DNA of 64,000 bases, taken from assembly GCF_051401765.1 (NCBI RefSeq), contig NC_135066.1, forward strand, positions 21,138,501 to 21,202,500. The letters run 5' to 3'. This document shows positions 21,162 to 32,788 of this stretch, piece after piece. This DNA is from Calliopsis andreniformis (taxonomy: Eukaryota > Arthropoda > Insecta > Hymenoptera > Andrenidae). How positions within the stretch are numbered: the first letter of the stretch is position 1; each line of letters begins with the position of its first letter. The notes below the pieces were generated by a model. That model did not search any database. It was not told where the DNA came from and saw only the letters and a list, made by a program, of their open reading frames with translations. The position numbers and the translations under genes are program-made.

Positions 21162-21846
21162 CTCCTAATATGAAATATTTTGCTGTTCTATTGTTTGGGA
21201 TTAGTCTGTCTAGTTCCTGTTGAGTAAGTTTAGTCTTTGGCGGTAGCTACATGGATTCTATCCGTAAGGATGGTTCTGATTTTATTTTGACTGCAATTAT
21301 TTCTACTTCTTGTGTAGTAGGTTGTAGTATGTCTTTGTATTCTACTTGATTTTTAATTACTATTATTATTACATCTTCACCAGGGAAAGATGTACGATCT
21401 GCTCTGATTGTTTGATATTCTGGGATCGTAACTTGTTTATAAGGTTTTAGCCGGGTTTCGGATATGAAGGCTATGTTTTGATTTTCTAAAAAGAGCTGGG
21501 GCTCATTTGTTTTATTTTTAATATTAGTAACATTCCACAATAGGAGTTTTTTAGGGAAATTCTTAGTCGAGAATTTTAGCTATATATATATGACTGCTTT
21601 CATTTTATCAAATGAATTTTTGCAAAGTAAGTAATGTGTTTCTATTAATTCGTTATTCGAAGGAAGCCATCAAAGTCATTTGTGTGGCCGATATTTCTTA
21701 TCGTATCCCATAATTGATTCGTTGACCTACCGTTTCTTATAGAAAGAGATGGAGGAAAGTCTGTTGGTTTTTGGAAATTTTCAATGGTTTTTCCGGCTGG
21801 TCTAAGTGATGAAAATCTATGTTAATCTAAGTGTTAATGATTATAC

Positions 21847-22530
21847 AGGGTGTTTCATAACATGTGGGACCTACTTAAGGAGTTAATTATAGACTTAGAA
21901 ACAATGGTAAAAAGTCATATAGACACAAATCTTTGTTTGTGAGATATAATGAATTTTCTGTTTTAATTACCTTTACAGAAAATGCTTCTAATGACCACCT
22001 TGCACTTGAAGACAAGTCTTGTCGTTGATCTGGTTACTGTTTTCTCGAATTTGTTGGAAGCTTTGCTTTATTCTATTCCGTAGTATTTCATTCAGCATTT
22101 TCAATCGATATACAATATAATAGCGTATAAAATGGATTTTAAATATCTCCACAAATAAAAATCTAATGGATTCAAATTCAGAGAAGGAGCAGACCATGCC
22201 ATAGGACCTCCACGATCAATCCATATATTTGTAAAATGTTGACTTAAAAATTGCCTAGCTACTCGAACAAACTGCGGCGGAGCTTTATCATGCATAAACC
22301 ACATATGAAGTTTAATATCGACTAGAACTTCCTCTACTATTTCGTGTACACGCGTGCTCAAAAAGTCAACGTACTTTATGCTTCTTAGTTTCCTATAAAC
22401 AAAAGATCCAATTAAAAATTTATCAATTATTTCTGCCCACACGTTTAAACTAAACTGCTGTTGATATTTTGACTGTACAATAATACTGTCGATACATTCA
22501 GGGCATTTCTTAATTTATCCATACCTGTCA
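21847..22530 (-). mobile_element. Tc1/mariner-like element, 3' part
   Basis: The terminus CAGGGTGTTTCATAAC, preceded by TA at 21845-21846, begins the element. Transposase coding lies at about 22530-21980 on the minus strand. The other terminus is not found, so it is truncated near 22530. It directly abuts the Jockey ORF1 tail. Confidence 0.65.
21980..22530 (-). pseudogene. Tc1/mariner-like DDE transposase, C-terminal part
   Basis: The product would have been a cut-and-paste transposase of the IS630/Tc1/mariner group. The 22442-22101 frame shows NVWAEIIDKFLIG, then MWFMHDKAPPQF, carrying the second catalytic Asp, then RWIGRGGP-like IDRGGPMAW and SLNLNPLDFYLW with the third acidic residue as Asp. 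After a frameshift, a tail with LRNRI and CLQVQGGH follows to about 21980, as in full-length members. The N-terminal DNA-binding half and first catalytic Asp are missing. The family assignment is firm at superfamily level only. Confidence 0.72.
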
Positions 22531-22914
22531 GGTTAGGAATATCCTTTTATGACGTCGTATAGTATTCCTAGTGAGAGTCTGGCCTTTTTGAATTGGATTA
22601 TGATAGTGATCTTCTTCCAGAGGAGTTTAGTTTATATAAATCACCATCTTTTCTTGAAGTCCTTTTGGCACGGCCCATGGGCCTAGTGTCTTGTTGTCCT
22701 TGAGTTTCTTAAGATCCAATTCTCGCTATTATAGGAACTTTATCCTGCTTTATAGAGGTACAGTGTTTTGTTTTTTTTTTCACTTTTAACTATGTAAAAT
22801 TATTCAAAATGTTGCAAACTGCTCAGGTCATTCTTAAAAATGACTTCACGTTACTCCTTATCTATCAAATTCCGTAAATCTCGTTTGTGAAAATCATGAT
22901 ACTTACGAAGATAG

Positions 22915-23120
22915 TGTGGCCATCTGTCGATCGCGAGCGATAATGTTATGTAGTAGGGACTGCAGTCGCACGGCATGGCGATAAGAACCACGCACGGTAG
23001 AGGAAGCTTCGTGTCTCAGAGTACTTATGGAGTACATTATAGTCTTGCGCTTATAGCAGACAGCAAGATATAGGTAATAATTTCAGTAAAACAGTAAAGG
23101 AACACTCCCTCTAAGTAACA
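22915..23120 (+). repeat. Candidate short LTR
   Basis: The segment starts TGTGGCCATC, ends CTAAGTAACA, and is followed by ATTGGTGCGG, which could be a primer site. It is about 206 bases, as in short BEL/Pao or Copia LTRs. No second copy, no duplication and no coding was found, so this is tentative. Confidence 0.28.
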
Positions 23121-25639
23121 ATTGGTGCGGTTTTATGGTAGCTAACGGAGGACCCAAGAGTGAACCAACATATTTTGTTTTGATTCATTAGTCAATAATT
23201 AATTATCATAAATATAGCATTATCAATTAATTAAATAATTAGTAATTAGTTTTTAGTCAGTTCTACATAATTAGGTACTATGTAATTAATTAACATACTG
23301 TATTGATGATAACAAATGATGATTTTTGCTACTTTTGAAGTTCTGAATTGGTAGGAATCAAGAAAAAATACGTTGATTCGTTCTTGAGTCCCCGGCTGCC
23401 CAATTAATAAGAATGTGATGGAGCGATACTTTGCTGTCGTACTGGAATCGTTATCTCGGTGTCAACTATACATATCTAAGTAGTAAAATAACTTTACCAG
23501 CAACTTTGCAATTCTAAGGAACATTTTACCATTTTCACCTAATAACTAATTGCTGTACCTTACATACATATTTCTTTTCTACTTGTAATTTGTTTTCTTT
23601 TTTTTTTAATTGTAACAAAACAATCAAGGTTTTTGTCCGAAACGCGGCTAGAAAGGAATATTGTGAAGCTCAATACTCTGTTTTTACAAACAAAGAATCG
23701 CTCTACGATTGACCATACTCTTTCCTTCCAAGCCTGCTGTTAGTCAAATTAACTCTACTACGTTCTTCTTGAAACCCTTAAATACCAAAGAATCGTTATA
23801 AATGCATCTAATTCGATTACTTAACGAACGCAGGTAATGAGCTTTCAATATAATACCAAAAAAACAAGAAACTAAAAACGCAGATACCAATAGTATCAAC
23901 ATTGAATTGTTCTTTAAATTGAGAAACTTATGAAAGGTAAAATCTGCGATTTAGAACTAAAGGTTATTTTGAATCAATTAAACTCCAAATGATTCTTCTT
24001 ATTCGAAATGTATTATATTTCATTTATTTTTTGTGCGTGAGAAAATACCGAGAGTAACAGAAGAAGACTAAACATGTAAGAAATTAGAATCCTCGAAAAA
24101 GCAAAAATAATTTTCTACTAGCCATGGAAGAAAGTCCGCAGAAAAGCTCTCTATTACTACCTCAAGTCAACTTTCGTCTTACTAAAATTGTAACATGTAA
24201 TTGTAACCAGCGGACATTAGACCAAACTTTCCTACTTTCTTCAACGGGCGACACTAAATAACTCGCAAGAAGATGAAACTCACCAAACGCTTCGCAATTA
24301 TCAGCGGGATTTTCTTTTCTTTCACGGAATTCAACGGTTTAGGACACGGTAAATTGAAAACCACGAACTTGGCAAGCCATTCTAAGTCGTGCAAATCTCT
24401 GGAACTTCTTAGGATAACTAGGATCTCCTTCAAGGTAGGAAATCTTTTTTGGATAGATTAGATGATTCTGGCAATCGGCTTTATCACAATTGCTTCAGAA
24501 ATATTACATCAAGATTATGTGCAAGAAATATGTATGCAACATTGACATTTACAGCATTATGTTCATACAAGGTCGATAATATACCTAAGTAGGAATTTCT
24601 AACCTAACCTAGCTTTAATTAGGTTCCTATGAACCATAATTTAACTCTACTACGTTCCTCGAATATTTGTAACTCAAACCCGGTTTTTATTTCTTATAAG
24701 AACATTTTTAATTATGAGAAAAATTTAATGCAGTTTATGGTGTCTTTGGTATTTAGAGTATCTACAATTAGTAATTCCTTAATATTACATAAAAGTTTAT
24801 TCGTTGTAATTATGAACATTATCTTATATAAAATTTTCAAAAGGAACCTAGGAACCTAGCTTATCAAAATTTAACCAATGATCTAATATTCAAAATAAAT
24901 ATATTTTTATTATTTTGATATTACAAAAATCTTTTTTGTAATACACGAAAAATTTATTCTGAGAAACTAAATCTACGCGATAAACAAAAAAAGCCGAAGT
25001 CCGTCTTTTTAATGGTTTTGGTGATAATCCATTTGTGAACGCACTTTACGTAAATATTAATCAAAGCTGCAAAACTTTAATGGTTTATTTTGTCAATAAT
25101 TTCCAAACTAAAAAACTGATACTTTAACTCTCCTTCTAATTCCATATGCACTATAACGTACTTCAATATCGTTAAAGCCATAACATTGGAACCTTAACAT
25201 TGGAGAACAAAAGTAATCAACTTGGCGTGGACACACACATAATTATGTCATGTAAAAACGTTTGCAATCGATCACATTGGTATTGTACGAAATTGAAATA
25301 CCTACTTTGTTCATTACAATTATTAAAAATATTTTAAAATATGTCATGTTTGGTTTGGTGTCATGTTTGGAATCCATTAGTAACACTTCCATGAAGATCT
25401 AATGAGGAATATACATACATATCTGCATGTTTATTAGAAGATAGCCTACTGTTTCTTTTTATCACGGTCCTCCGTGTTACGTCTTACAAGATATTCGACT
25501 CGAGAACCCATGAGAACCATAAAAAAGGGTCTGCTTCGATCGATTTCATAAGGACTTCCGTGGGTTTACGATAAAAAGCAGAATTATTGTCGCCAACTAT
25601 ATTTAGTTTGGAACGAAGCAAGTGTGAATTACTCCATTC

Positions 25640-26035
25640 AAAAGCAAGGAAATGATATTTCTACCTATCGGTTGGGACCGGGCGGTGCCCACACGGACAG
25701 ATATGTGCAAATAGACCTTTAAGGAATCGCGACAATAAACTAAATTACACTTTCACGCAATTTAGTGACAACGAAATGCGCCATTAAACTCTAGACTAGA
25801 TCTTGAACGATCTGCAGCAACGATTTGTGGCGATCGATCGAATCGGGTAAGCGGAAAACCACGCAAAGTGTCTTCGAAATTGCACGAAGTGAGATCAAAA
25901 TACAGAAGAGGCTATTTCGTGGCGAAACTGTGACATTTGCGAGTTTAAAACGCGGCTACAGCGGTTCCACCGAAAACCTCTATAATCGTTTGATGCACCG
26001 CACGGTTCGTAATTAACGCGCCATGGCGTCGCCAT
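25640..26035. other. GC-richer unassigned block
   Basis: It includes TGGGACCGGGCGGTGCCCAC and a 63-codon + strand frame (25825-26016) without family resemblance. It ends near a short palindrome, ATGGCGTCGCCAT. It may be a host regulatory or exonic piece or a TE fragment; nothing in it decides. Confidence 0.3.
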
Positions 26036-26819
26036 AGTCTCGATCAACCGAAAAATACCGGGGGATTATCCGGGTTATTGCTTGTACATAAATCGACAGA
26101 AAATTCCGCTTGGGCCACACACACCACTGAAATTTTGGCATTGCTCGTATGTTGGGGAAAGCGAATCAACGATTTACAGTGTTGTTTCAATGTATTGACA
26201 GGGCACTGGGATATTCATATTATCTTAGAACTATCATATTTTTTTATTTACAGACAGAAACTTTTTCCTGCCGGATGCATAAGAGTTTGTGTTATAAAAA
26301 TTCCTCCAGTCAAATTTGTAATATTTCAATAATAAACCACACTTGGCTACTGTTTGTCATCGTACAGTTACGTTTAGCAGATGAAATTATGAAGATTTTG
26401 ATCCTATGTTCCATTTGATATAGTTCCAAGATATCTGAGCTGTCAGCAAGTTGATTAACAAGTTTTAAAAATTAAAATAAAATCCGCAGCGATTGTACCT
26501 ACTTTATTTAAAAACACACATTTTTAATATATTAACCCTTTACGGTCAGCATATTTAAAAACCAATATTAAGTGTTATCATACTAAAATATATATATACG
26601 TTATCATGCTACAATATAAATAAATATTATCATACTATAATGTAACAAATGTTATCATACTGTTATCATACTATAAATGGTTGATAAGTTAGCAGTCAAA
26701 AGACATATTTACATATCTGATTCTAGCAAAATATTATCATCTTATCATAGCATCATACTTCGTTTTATAATTTGTATACTTTGCAGTTAACCATTACAGT
26801 TATATCAAAACAATGACCT

Positions 26820-27260
26820 TAAAATACTTTGCCTGGCCACGCCATGTATTTAATTTTCAGGCGGCGGACATCAAAGCAAATCTCTAGATGTTACATCTAA
26901 CCTAAAGGATATGTTTTTAAATATGTAATAAAGTGTATTGAATGCATTTTCGACCTATAGCAACGCAAATGTTGTTTAAAATTTGGTTGATTAAATGTAT
27001 TTTTATCTCATTTTCATTTCACATCTTTTTTCATGTGTGCGTATTGTTGGGTTGTATATATGATAAAAAGTAAATGTTTATCTCTAATTATTATTTTCAA
27101 CCAGTGTTTTGTGGTTGATAGAGAAGCAAGATTGATTTTATGGAACTTTTTTCGTCTTGGACTGTTTCATGTACTTGACATAATTTTTACTTTTCTAAAG
27201 TTCTTTTATTGAGATCTTACTTCTTTCTATAAAGATGATTTGCATAGAGAGTGCCCTCAA
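26820..27260. repeat. Dispersed repeat family C and coding-remnant copy
   Basis: 26820-26905 matches 13575-13645 (GGCCACGCC.., GACATC, ATCTCTAGATGTTACAT). 27160-27260 matches, in the same orientation, the slip region of the 13.8-13.9 kb coding remnant (GTACTTGACATAATTTTTAC and AAAGTTCTTT). The order of both parts is as at 13.4-13.9 kb, so this is a second, more decayed copy of one element. Confidence 0.5.
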
Positions 27261-28161
27261 ATAGTTTTTCACATTATCAATTACAAGCATTCGCTATCAT
27301 AAATTAAAATACGTATATTTTAACTTTTCTTTATAAATTAATCAATATTAAATATCGCTGGAGATATGGGAGAAGGGAAGAAGGAAGATAAAAAACAAAT
27401 TTCTAATCTTATAAAATAAAAGAAAAACGAATTTATGATCTTACAAGATTTAAATAAAAAAAATGTATAACAAAGTTTATTTTCTATTTGTTTGTATTTA
27501 ATACAAAACATTACTGCCTACTTTTAAATTCAATATAATGTGTATACGCGTTGTTTAGTAGAGGTAATAGCCCAAATTAATGTGTTATTCTTTCTTAATT
27601 TCATCAACATCAGTGTGGTGTATTCTTTTATGCATAATTATCGAAATATTTATAGTGTGGTGGTGTAAAACCATGAAACATTTCTGTTGGATTCCGGATT
27701 AAAAATAATACAACGCCTTTTTTTTTAACTTAACAAGAGGTTTATTTGTGCTGAACGTTAGTGTTTGAACAATGTCGCACCATGAGGGTCTCTGGTTTAT
27801 CTACTTCTCTATTTCTCTATGTCTCTATGTCGTTACGGAGCTGCCGTTACAGCAACCCGATATTAACGTCCGGTTAATACGTAGAATATTTTTTCGACAC
27901 TATGTTTTCATCGACACGATTTGACCGACGTCGACACTATGTTTTCATCGACTCAGTCAAATTAGCAACAAATGTTTTCATCGACTGTTCGTATTTACCA
28001 ACAGGTTTGAATTCATTCGTTTCCACGAACTGATAGCTACGTAAGAAATTATTATTATACTTCCCAATTTGTGATGCTCATATGTGTCAGACTGACACTG
28101 TCAGTACGTTTTCTGATTTGGTACGTGATTGTTTTATTAAATTGTTTGTAAAACAAATGCA

Positions 28162-29604
28162 ATGAGTTCGACAAATCAGATTAATTTTGAAAGACTGACA
28201 GAAGTTATTTCGTCTATCTGTGGAAAACAAAAAATTGTAATTGATGGTTTTATATTTAAAAAAACTAAAAATAGAGATAAGTTTTATTATTGGGTTTGTG
28301 ATAAAAGTGGTGTTAGAGAAAGTAGTTGTCAATGTTGCGGTACTGCAAGTACAATATACACATAAATGTATATATCATGTATATACACGATCTATACATA
28401 AATGTATATATTATGTATCTATACATACATGTATATATCATGTATATACATGATCAACACGTAATTCGTTATCACGATTCTTCAAACCATAATCATGCTC
28501 CAGAACCATCACGTGTAGGAGTTAGAAAATGTTGCAATAAAATCAAAAAATTAGCATTAATCACTAACGAAAAACCCTGCACTATTGTCAGAAATATAAT
28601 TCCAAATACTGAAAAATCCATTCAACCATACCTTCCTATGGATGGAGCGTTAAAGCAGCAAGTATTATGTGCCAGAAAGAAAAATAAGCCTATAGAACCA
28701 AAGAGTATCGACAAAATTAATTTACAAAAAAATTTTACTAAAACATTGGATGGTAAACCTTTTGTCAAAATTGTAAGAAAGGAATCAGATAGTATACTGC
28801 TATTTACGACGGAGGATAATATAAAGATTTTAGCCGGTGCAAAGTGTTGGATAATAGATGGAACATTTAAACTAATTCCATCATTCTTCAAACAATTATA
28901 TACAATACATGGAGATAAGAAAACTGCGATTATTCGGCTAGCTTATGCCTTATTAACTTCAAAAAAGGGAAGGATATATACACTGCTATTCAATGAAATT
29001 ATTCGTCTAGCTGAAGAATTAGCAATTCTGAATCCAACATTTATTTTGACAGACTTCGAAATTAAATCAACGAATGCGATAAAATGTATATTTCCTCATA
29101 CAAAACTAAAAACATGCTTTTTCCGTTTGTATAAAAATGTTTACAGAAAAATTTAAAATAGTGGATTGGTGAACAAATATGATTCGGATGAAACATTTAG
29201 TTTTCTTGTGAGACAAATTCCGGGTCTAGCATACTTACGACCATTACCATTTAGATTACCATCTGAACATACAGCACTTATAGAATGGTTTGGAAAATAT
29301 TATGTTTACTGTAGGGTAATAATAAGTCTAATGGAAAAATATCTATTCCTCTTCCATTTTTCCAAGAAGTATGGTCTGTTTATGACAATTATGCACACGA
29401 TTTTCCACGTACACAAAATAATGTCGAAGCTTGGCATCAACGATAGCAATCTATGTTCAATCACCATAAAGAGGTGAAACACTGCCGAAGCAAAAAAGGA
29501 AAGATCGTTTAAGAGAAGAACGTATTAAAAAAATACTAGAGAGCCGAGAAATGTACAGTGACGTGGATCTTTTAAAGGCCTTAGCACAAAATATATCAAT
29601 ATAA
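28162..29604 (+). pseudogene. MULE transposase with FLYWCH finger, broken
   Basis: The product would have been a Mutator-like transposase. The first 67-codon frame starts at an ATG at 28162 and holds the beginning of a FLYWCH finger (FIFKKTKNRDKFYYWVC...C). A TATA-rich microsatellite then interrupts it, and the end of the finger resumes with HDSSNHNHAPEPSRVG. The 28326-29156 frame contains the DDE domain: CWIIDGTFKLIPSFFKQL with the first Asp, ILTDFEIKSTNAIKCIFP with the second, and CFFRLYKNVYRKI where family members usually have His in the CFFH position. After a stop the coding continues (29166 on: LAYLRPLPF; NNVEAWHQR near 29420) to a C-terminus ending KALAQNISI and TAA at 29604. At least three stops or frameshifts make it a pseudogene. 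Confidence 0.75.
28345..28455. repeat. TATA/CATG microsatellite inside the FLYWCH finger
   Basis: Repeated ATGTATATATCATGTATA and ACACATAAATG words, about 30 to 45 bases per unit. It stays open in one frame and so creates a spurious YIMY-rich peptide in the translated frame. Confidence 0.75.
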
Positions 29605-30350
29605 TAAACAAAATATAATATATTCGTAGCATTCGTTCTGTTTATTCATATTTTCTATATGCATTTACGCAATTATGTTTGAAATTAAATGAAACATTAC
29701 GATTTTTGTTCGCTTGTGCGTACCTAAAGTAACAATAAAAACTTTGATATAAATAACAACACCTTGTAATTCTGTTTATGGTAATTATTTAGAATAACCT
29801 CCTCCTCACCGATTTTTTTGTAACTTTGTTATATCATGTGTACTTTATCGACAGCCGCAATTTCAAATCTGACACACACCTATTCAAATTATTCTTTCGA
29901 TTCTATATTCTAGATCTAGATAATGGTCTAAAAAATATACAAAAATATGACATCCCCTTTTCCATGACAGACTAGCGAGCGTAGACAGTATTTTTCAAGT
30001 TGAACCCTTACTTTCCCAATAGTGGAAGGACGTCGCTGGCCCTCGAGCCCACACCCTGCTTGAGGATTATAAATTAAACATTTTTTAAGCCAAGGCTTGT
30101 GTCATTTGAAATGCAACGCATTATGTCAGTGGAACGAATGAACTTAACTCTGTCGCTAAATATAGACTGTCGATGAAAATATTTGTTGACGATTTGACCG
30201 TGTCAATGAAAACATAGTGTCGGTCAAATGGTGTAGTGTAGATGAAAATATTTGTCAGCTATCTGACCGTGTCGATGAAAACATACTGTCCGCGAAAGTT
30301 AATATCGGTCACATCGTGTCGATGAAAACTGTGTCGGTGAAATGAGTTGT

Positions 30351-31016
30351 CGATGATCCCAGGCTAACCCAAACTATATTTCTGATTGAATGTACAAAAA
30401 ATCTTAGCTTATACCTACAATTCAAAACTTGCAAATAAAAAAATTGGACAAAGTGTGAAATATTAAATACTAACTGGCTTGCATACACACACACACACAC
30501 GTACCTTACATTGTAAATTATACACGTATACTACAATGACAAAATATATTAGATATCCTGTTTGCTATTAAGAGCTACACTTTTATAACCATACATCTAT
30601 ATTGTGGAAACACAGACTTTATACCTCAATAAAGTGAGAAGGTCTAAGAATACTGGCGATCTTGTAATAAAAATTCATTTATAATTTTTACAACACGAAA
30701 GTAATTCGCAGGTCATAACAAAAATTTGAAGACAAATATTGATCTCTTTCAATTACATTTACAACGAAAATAATAATTTCTTTAATTTCATTACAGTCTT
30801 TGATATAGATTGCAGACTATAGAAATTTTAAATGATGAATCCTTCTACGCCAAATCGTATTTACATAGTTACGTTCATAATTATACATCATAGATTCTGT
30901 AGCTGCTTTCACGTCTCTATAATCACACATCTACACTGAAAATGGGGACCTCAGAGACGCTGGAATTTCGCCTTTGGAAGAATCCTCTGTGCGAATATGT
31001 ACTATGGATACGCGAA
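30351..31016. other. No gene recognised
   Basis: It holds an (AC)n microsatellite at about 30484-30500 and otherwise AT-rich sequence with short frames. It separates the MULE from the hAT-like inverted-repeat element. Confidence 0.5.
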
Positions 31017-31766
31017 TAGATTGATATATCGAAATCCCCACGTTCGGGACGGGATGGAAAATTTCGAACGAGATCGGGCGGGATACCAAAGCAATACAAG
31101 CACTCGATTGCCTTACGTACTCACGAACAAGTCAAGACTCGATACGGGCACTCGTTTCACATTCGTTGCAAACAGTTTATTTCTATAATAATAATAATAA
31201 TTTTAAGTATCTTAAAAGTTACATAAGGTACGAATCTATTAGTCTGTAATAGTCTATAGCGTTTCACGAAATAGTTTCCCCCTATTATTAATAAGTATTA
31301 CGAATATGAACAATCCTGATAGTTATAATAGTCATAGTCATATGTTGTGTGACTTGAATACTTCATGTGGATATAATAATAAAATATATATCATATTTCC
31401 ATTAATAACTGAAAAAAAGAACATTGAGACACTGAGGCTAAATATTACTGATTGTGTACGGGCCTTTTAGCATTGTGAAGTACATAGTTACCCAAAAGAC
31501 GGAAGTAAATTAAAAGCAACAAAATTTTTGCAACGAATATGAAACAAGATTTCGTATTCAGTCTTAACTAGTTCGTGAGTATGTAAGACAATTGGGATCC
31601 TGAGAGGAGTCGAGATCCCGAGGCAACTCGAGATCCTGAGACGACTTGAGACCTCAAAACAACTCAAAACCCCGAGCACTCGTATTGCTTCGGTATCCCG
31701 CTCAATCTCGTCCGAAATTCTTCGTCTCGTTCCAATCCCGAAAAATAGGGATCCTGCACACCTCTA
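31017..31766. mobile_element. hAT-like inverted-repeat element, non-autonomous
   Basis: About 155 bases at 31017-31175 recur inverted at about 31525-31766. Exact shared blocks include GCGGGATACC and TACTCACGAAC. The right end is ..GGATCCTGCACACCTCTA, whose complement TAGAGGTGTGCAGGATCC is a common hAT-type terminus. The right arm carries an extra minisatellite. No transposase frame is present and no clear target duplication was found. Confidence 0.55.
31594..31680. repeat. 18-bp minisatellite, about five units
   Basis: Units of the form GAGATCCTGAGACGACTT repeat with variation. It expands only the right arm of the surrounding inverted-repeat element; the left arm lacks it. Confidence 0.75.
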
Positions 31767-32155
31767 GCGTATACGTATTATGTCGAATACAGTTTCAATC
31801 ATATTTATGTACAAAACTTTGACGGAAATGAAGAAATAGAAGAAAAAGAATCTTGACATTTTTTTATGGCCCATGAGATAATATTACAATATCTCTGTCA
31901 TACGTGAACCAATTTCATTGAAATTGGGGTCATTCGAAAGCTTGTATTCGGTGTATACAACAAAAGTGCCTTTAAATTTAGAGCATATTGTAAACGTGTT
32001 CAAATATTAATGAAATATGTTTCAGTTAAAATTAGGACATCCGTTTTTCAGGAAAAAGATATGCAGCAGTGATCGACTTATGTGTACTTGGCGTCAAAAA
32101 AATACGCGGTAGTGATCGACTAATATACTTGGTGTTGAGATGTTACTGTGGCCCT
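31767..32155 (+). repeat. Dispersed repeat family D, copy 1
   Basis: It aligns directly with 37425-37795: GCGTATACGTAT start, ATATCTCTGTCATA, TTTAAATTTAGA, ATATTAATGAAATA, TTTCAG and a GTACTTGGCGTC tail. It is non-coding. Copy 1 starts right at the end of the hAT-like element. Confidence 0.65.
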
Positions 32156-32786
32156 TAATATTCTAAAAATTTGAACCTGTGAATTTCCTCAATCCTTGGT
32201 AATATCTGATTCTTGACTCCGCTAATACGATTGATTACTATCTTTAAAACATGTACTAAAGTAGAAAATTTAATCTATAATCCTCCAATCATTATTTTCC
32301 TAATATTTGTGTATAAAAAGAAATCAACAAATTGTTTGTATTTAGGATAAAAATGATTGCGCATATTATTTATGTACGGCTATTGTTTTTAGAAGCCCAG
32401 AATATTTTGAAAAGTCATCATACCAAATATCCATAAACACACCTTTAGAACATTCGCAATGAGATAGAACGATTCCGACATGCTTTGAGCCAACATTGAT
32501 TTCCTAGCAGTTGATCAAAGTCAAAGGTTTTCGCTGAAAGGAGTATGGCTTTGAGTTATCAAGCGCCGTTGAATCCTCAGAAGAGGCTATCGATTGCTTC
32601 GACTCCACGTACTCTCTGTCTATCCAATCGACGAGCCAGTATCTCGTCTATTCGAATCGAGTATGGCTTCAAAAACGATTTTGCTTACCCCAATTCGATT
32701 AATAGTTAATGAAGCTCCTATTGTTGTCTATGTTTAACTATTATTTAAAGTATAGAAAAATATTTGACATGCTAGAATGGATATTG
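32156..32786. other. No gene recognised
   Basis: AT-rich sequence without supported frames. Confidence 0.5.
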
Positions 32787-32788
32787 TA

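Larger units (their letters stand above)
19740..21540 (-). pseudogene. Jockey ORF2: endonuclease and linker
   Basis: The product would have been the endonuclease-reverse transcriptase of a Jockey LINE. The N-terminal endonuclease piece (21540-21247, 97 codons) shows LLLWNVTNI, ISETRLKPY and IRADRTSFPGEDV, typical of this clade. The next piece, GGNLNARNRCWNNNSQS, lies at 20586-20536 and corresponds to the GDFNAKH..W block; the two are separated by the LTR-like insertion. SNHLLRVLDINHNSPAASKD (20398-20339) matches the SDHxPV end of the endonuclease with His retained. The linker (20233-19740) includes TRxPYCKL- and YTDLEKVETLA-type blocks. Frameshifts separate the pieces. Confidence 0.7.
19740..21840 (-). 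mobile_element. Jockey-type LINE, 5' half, heavily interrupted
   Basis: On the minus strand the tail of an ORF1 (about 21800-21600, including FPPSLSIRNGRSTNQLWDTI) is followed by ORF2 endonuclease and linker to about 19740, where the I-type LINE begins. The reverse transcriptase continues as a fragment at 14345-14110. An LTR-like insertion occupies 20591-21161. A Tc1/mariner-like end starts at 21847, directly beside the ORF1 tail. The copy is the oldest layer of this nest. Confidence 0.65.
22531..26815. other. Mostly unassigned AT-rich DNA
   Basis: No gene is recognised. Two patches stand out and are listed separately: an LTR-like sequence at 22915-23120 and a GC-richer block at 25640-26035. 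Short frames elsewhere are unsupported. Confidence 0.5.
27890..30350 (+). mobile_element. MULE transposon remnant with subterminal repeats
   Basis: Tandem-like units of CGACACTATGTTTTCATCGA at 27895-28010 recur inverted at 30170-30345 (TCGATGAAAACATAGTGTCG forms). Between them a FLYWCH finger plus MULE transposase is read on the + strand. Exact termini and the 8-10 bp duplication expected for MULEs could not be fixed. Confidence 0.65.

Noticed and set aside
24600..24625. CCTAACCTAA resembling the insect telomere repeat
   Set aside because: Only two units are present, which is chance level.
28326..28460. N-terminal YIMY-rich peptide as part of the MULE protein
   Set aside because: It is translated microsatellite, not original coding.
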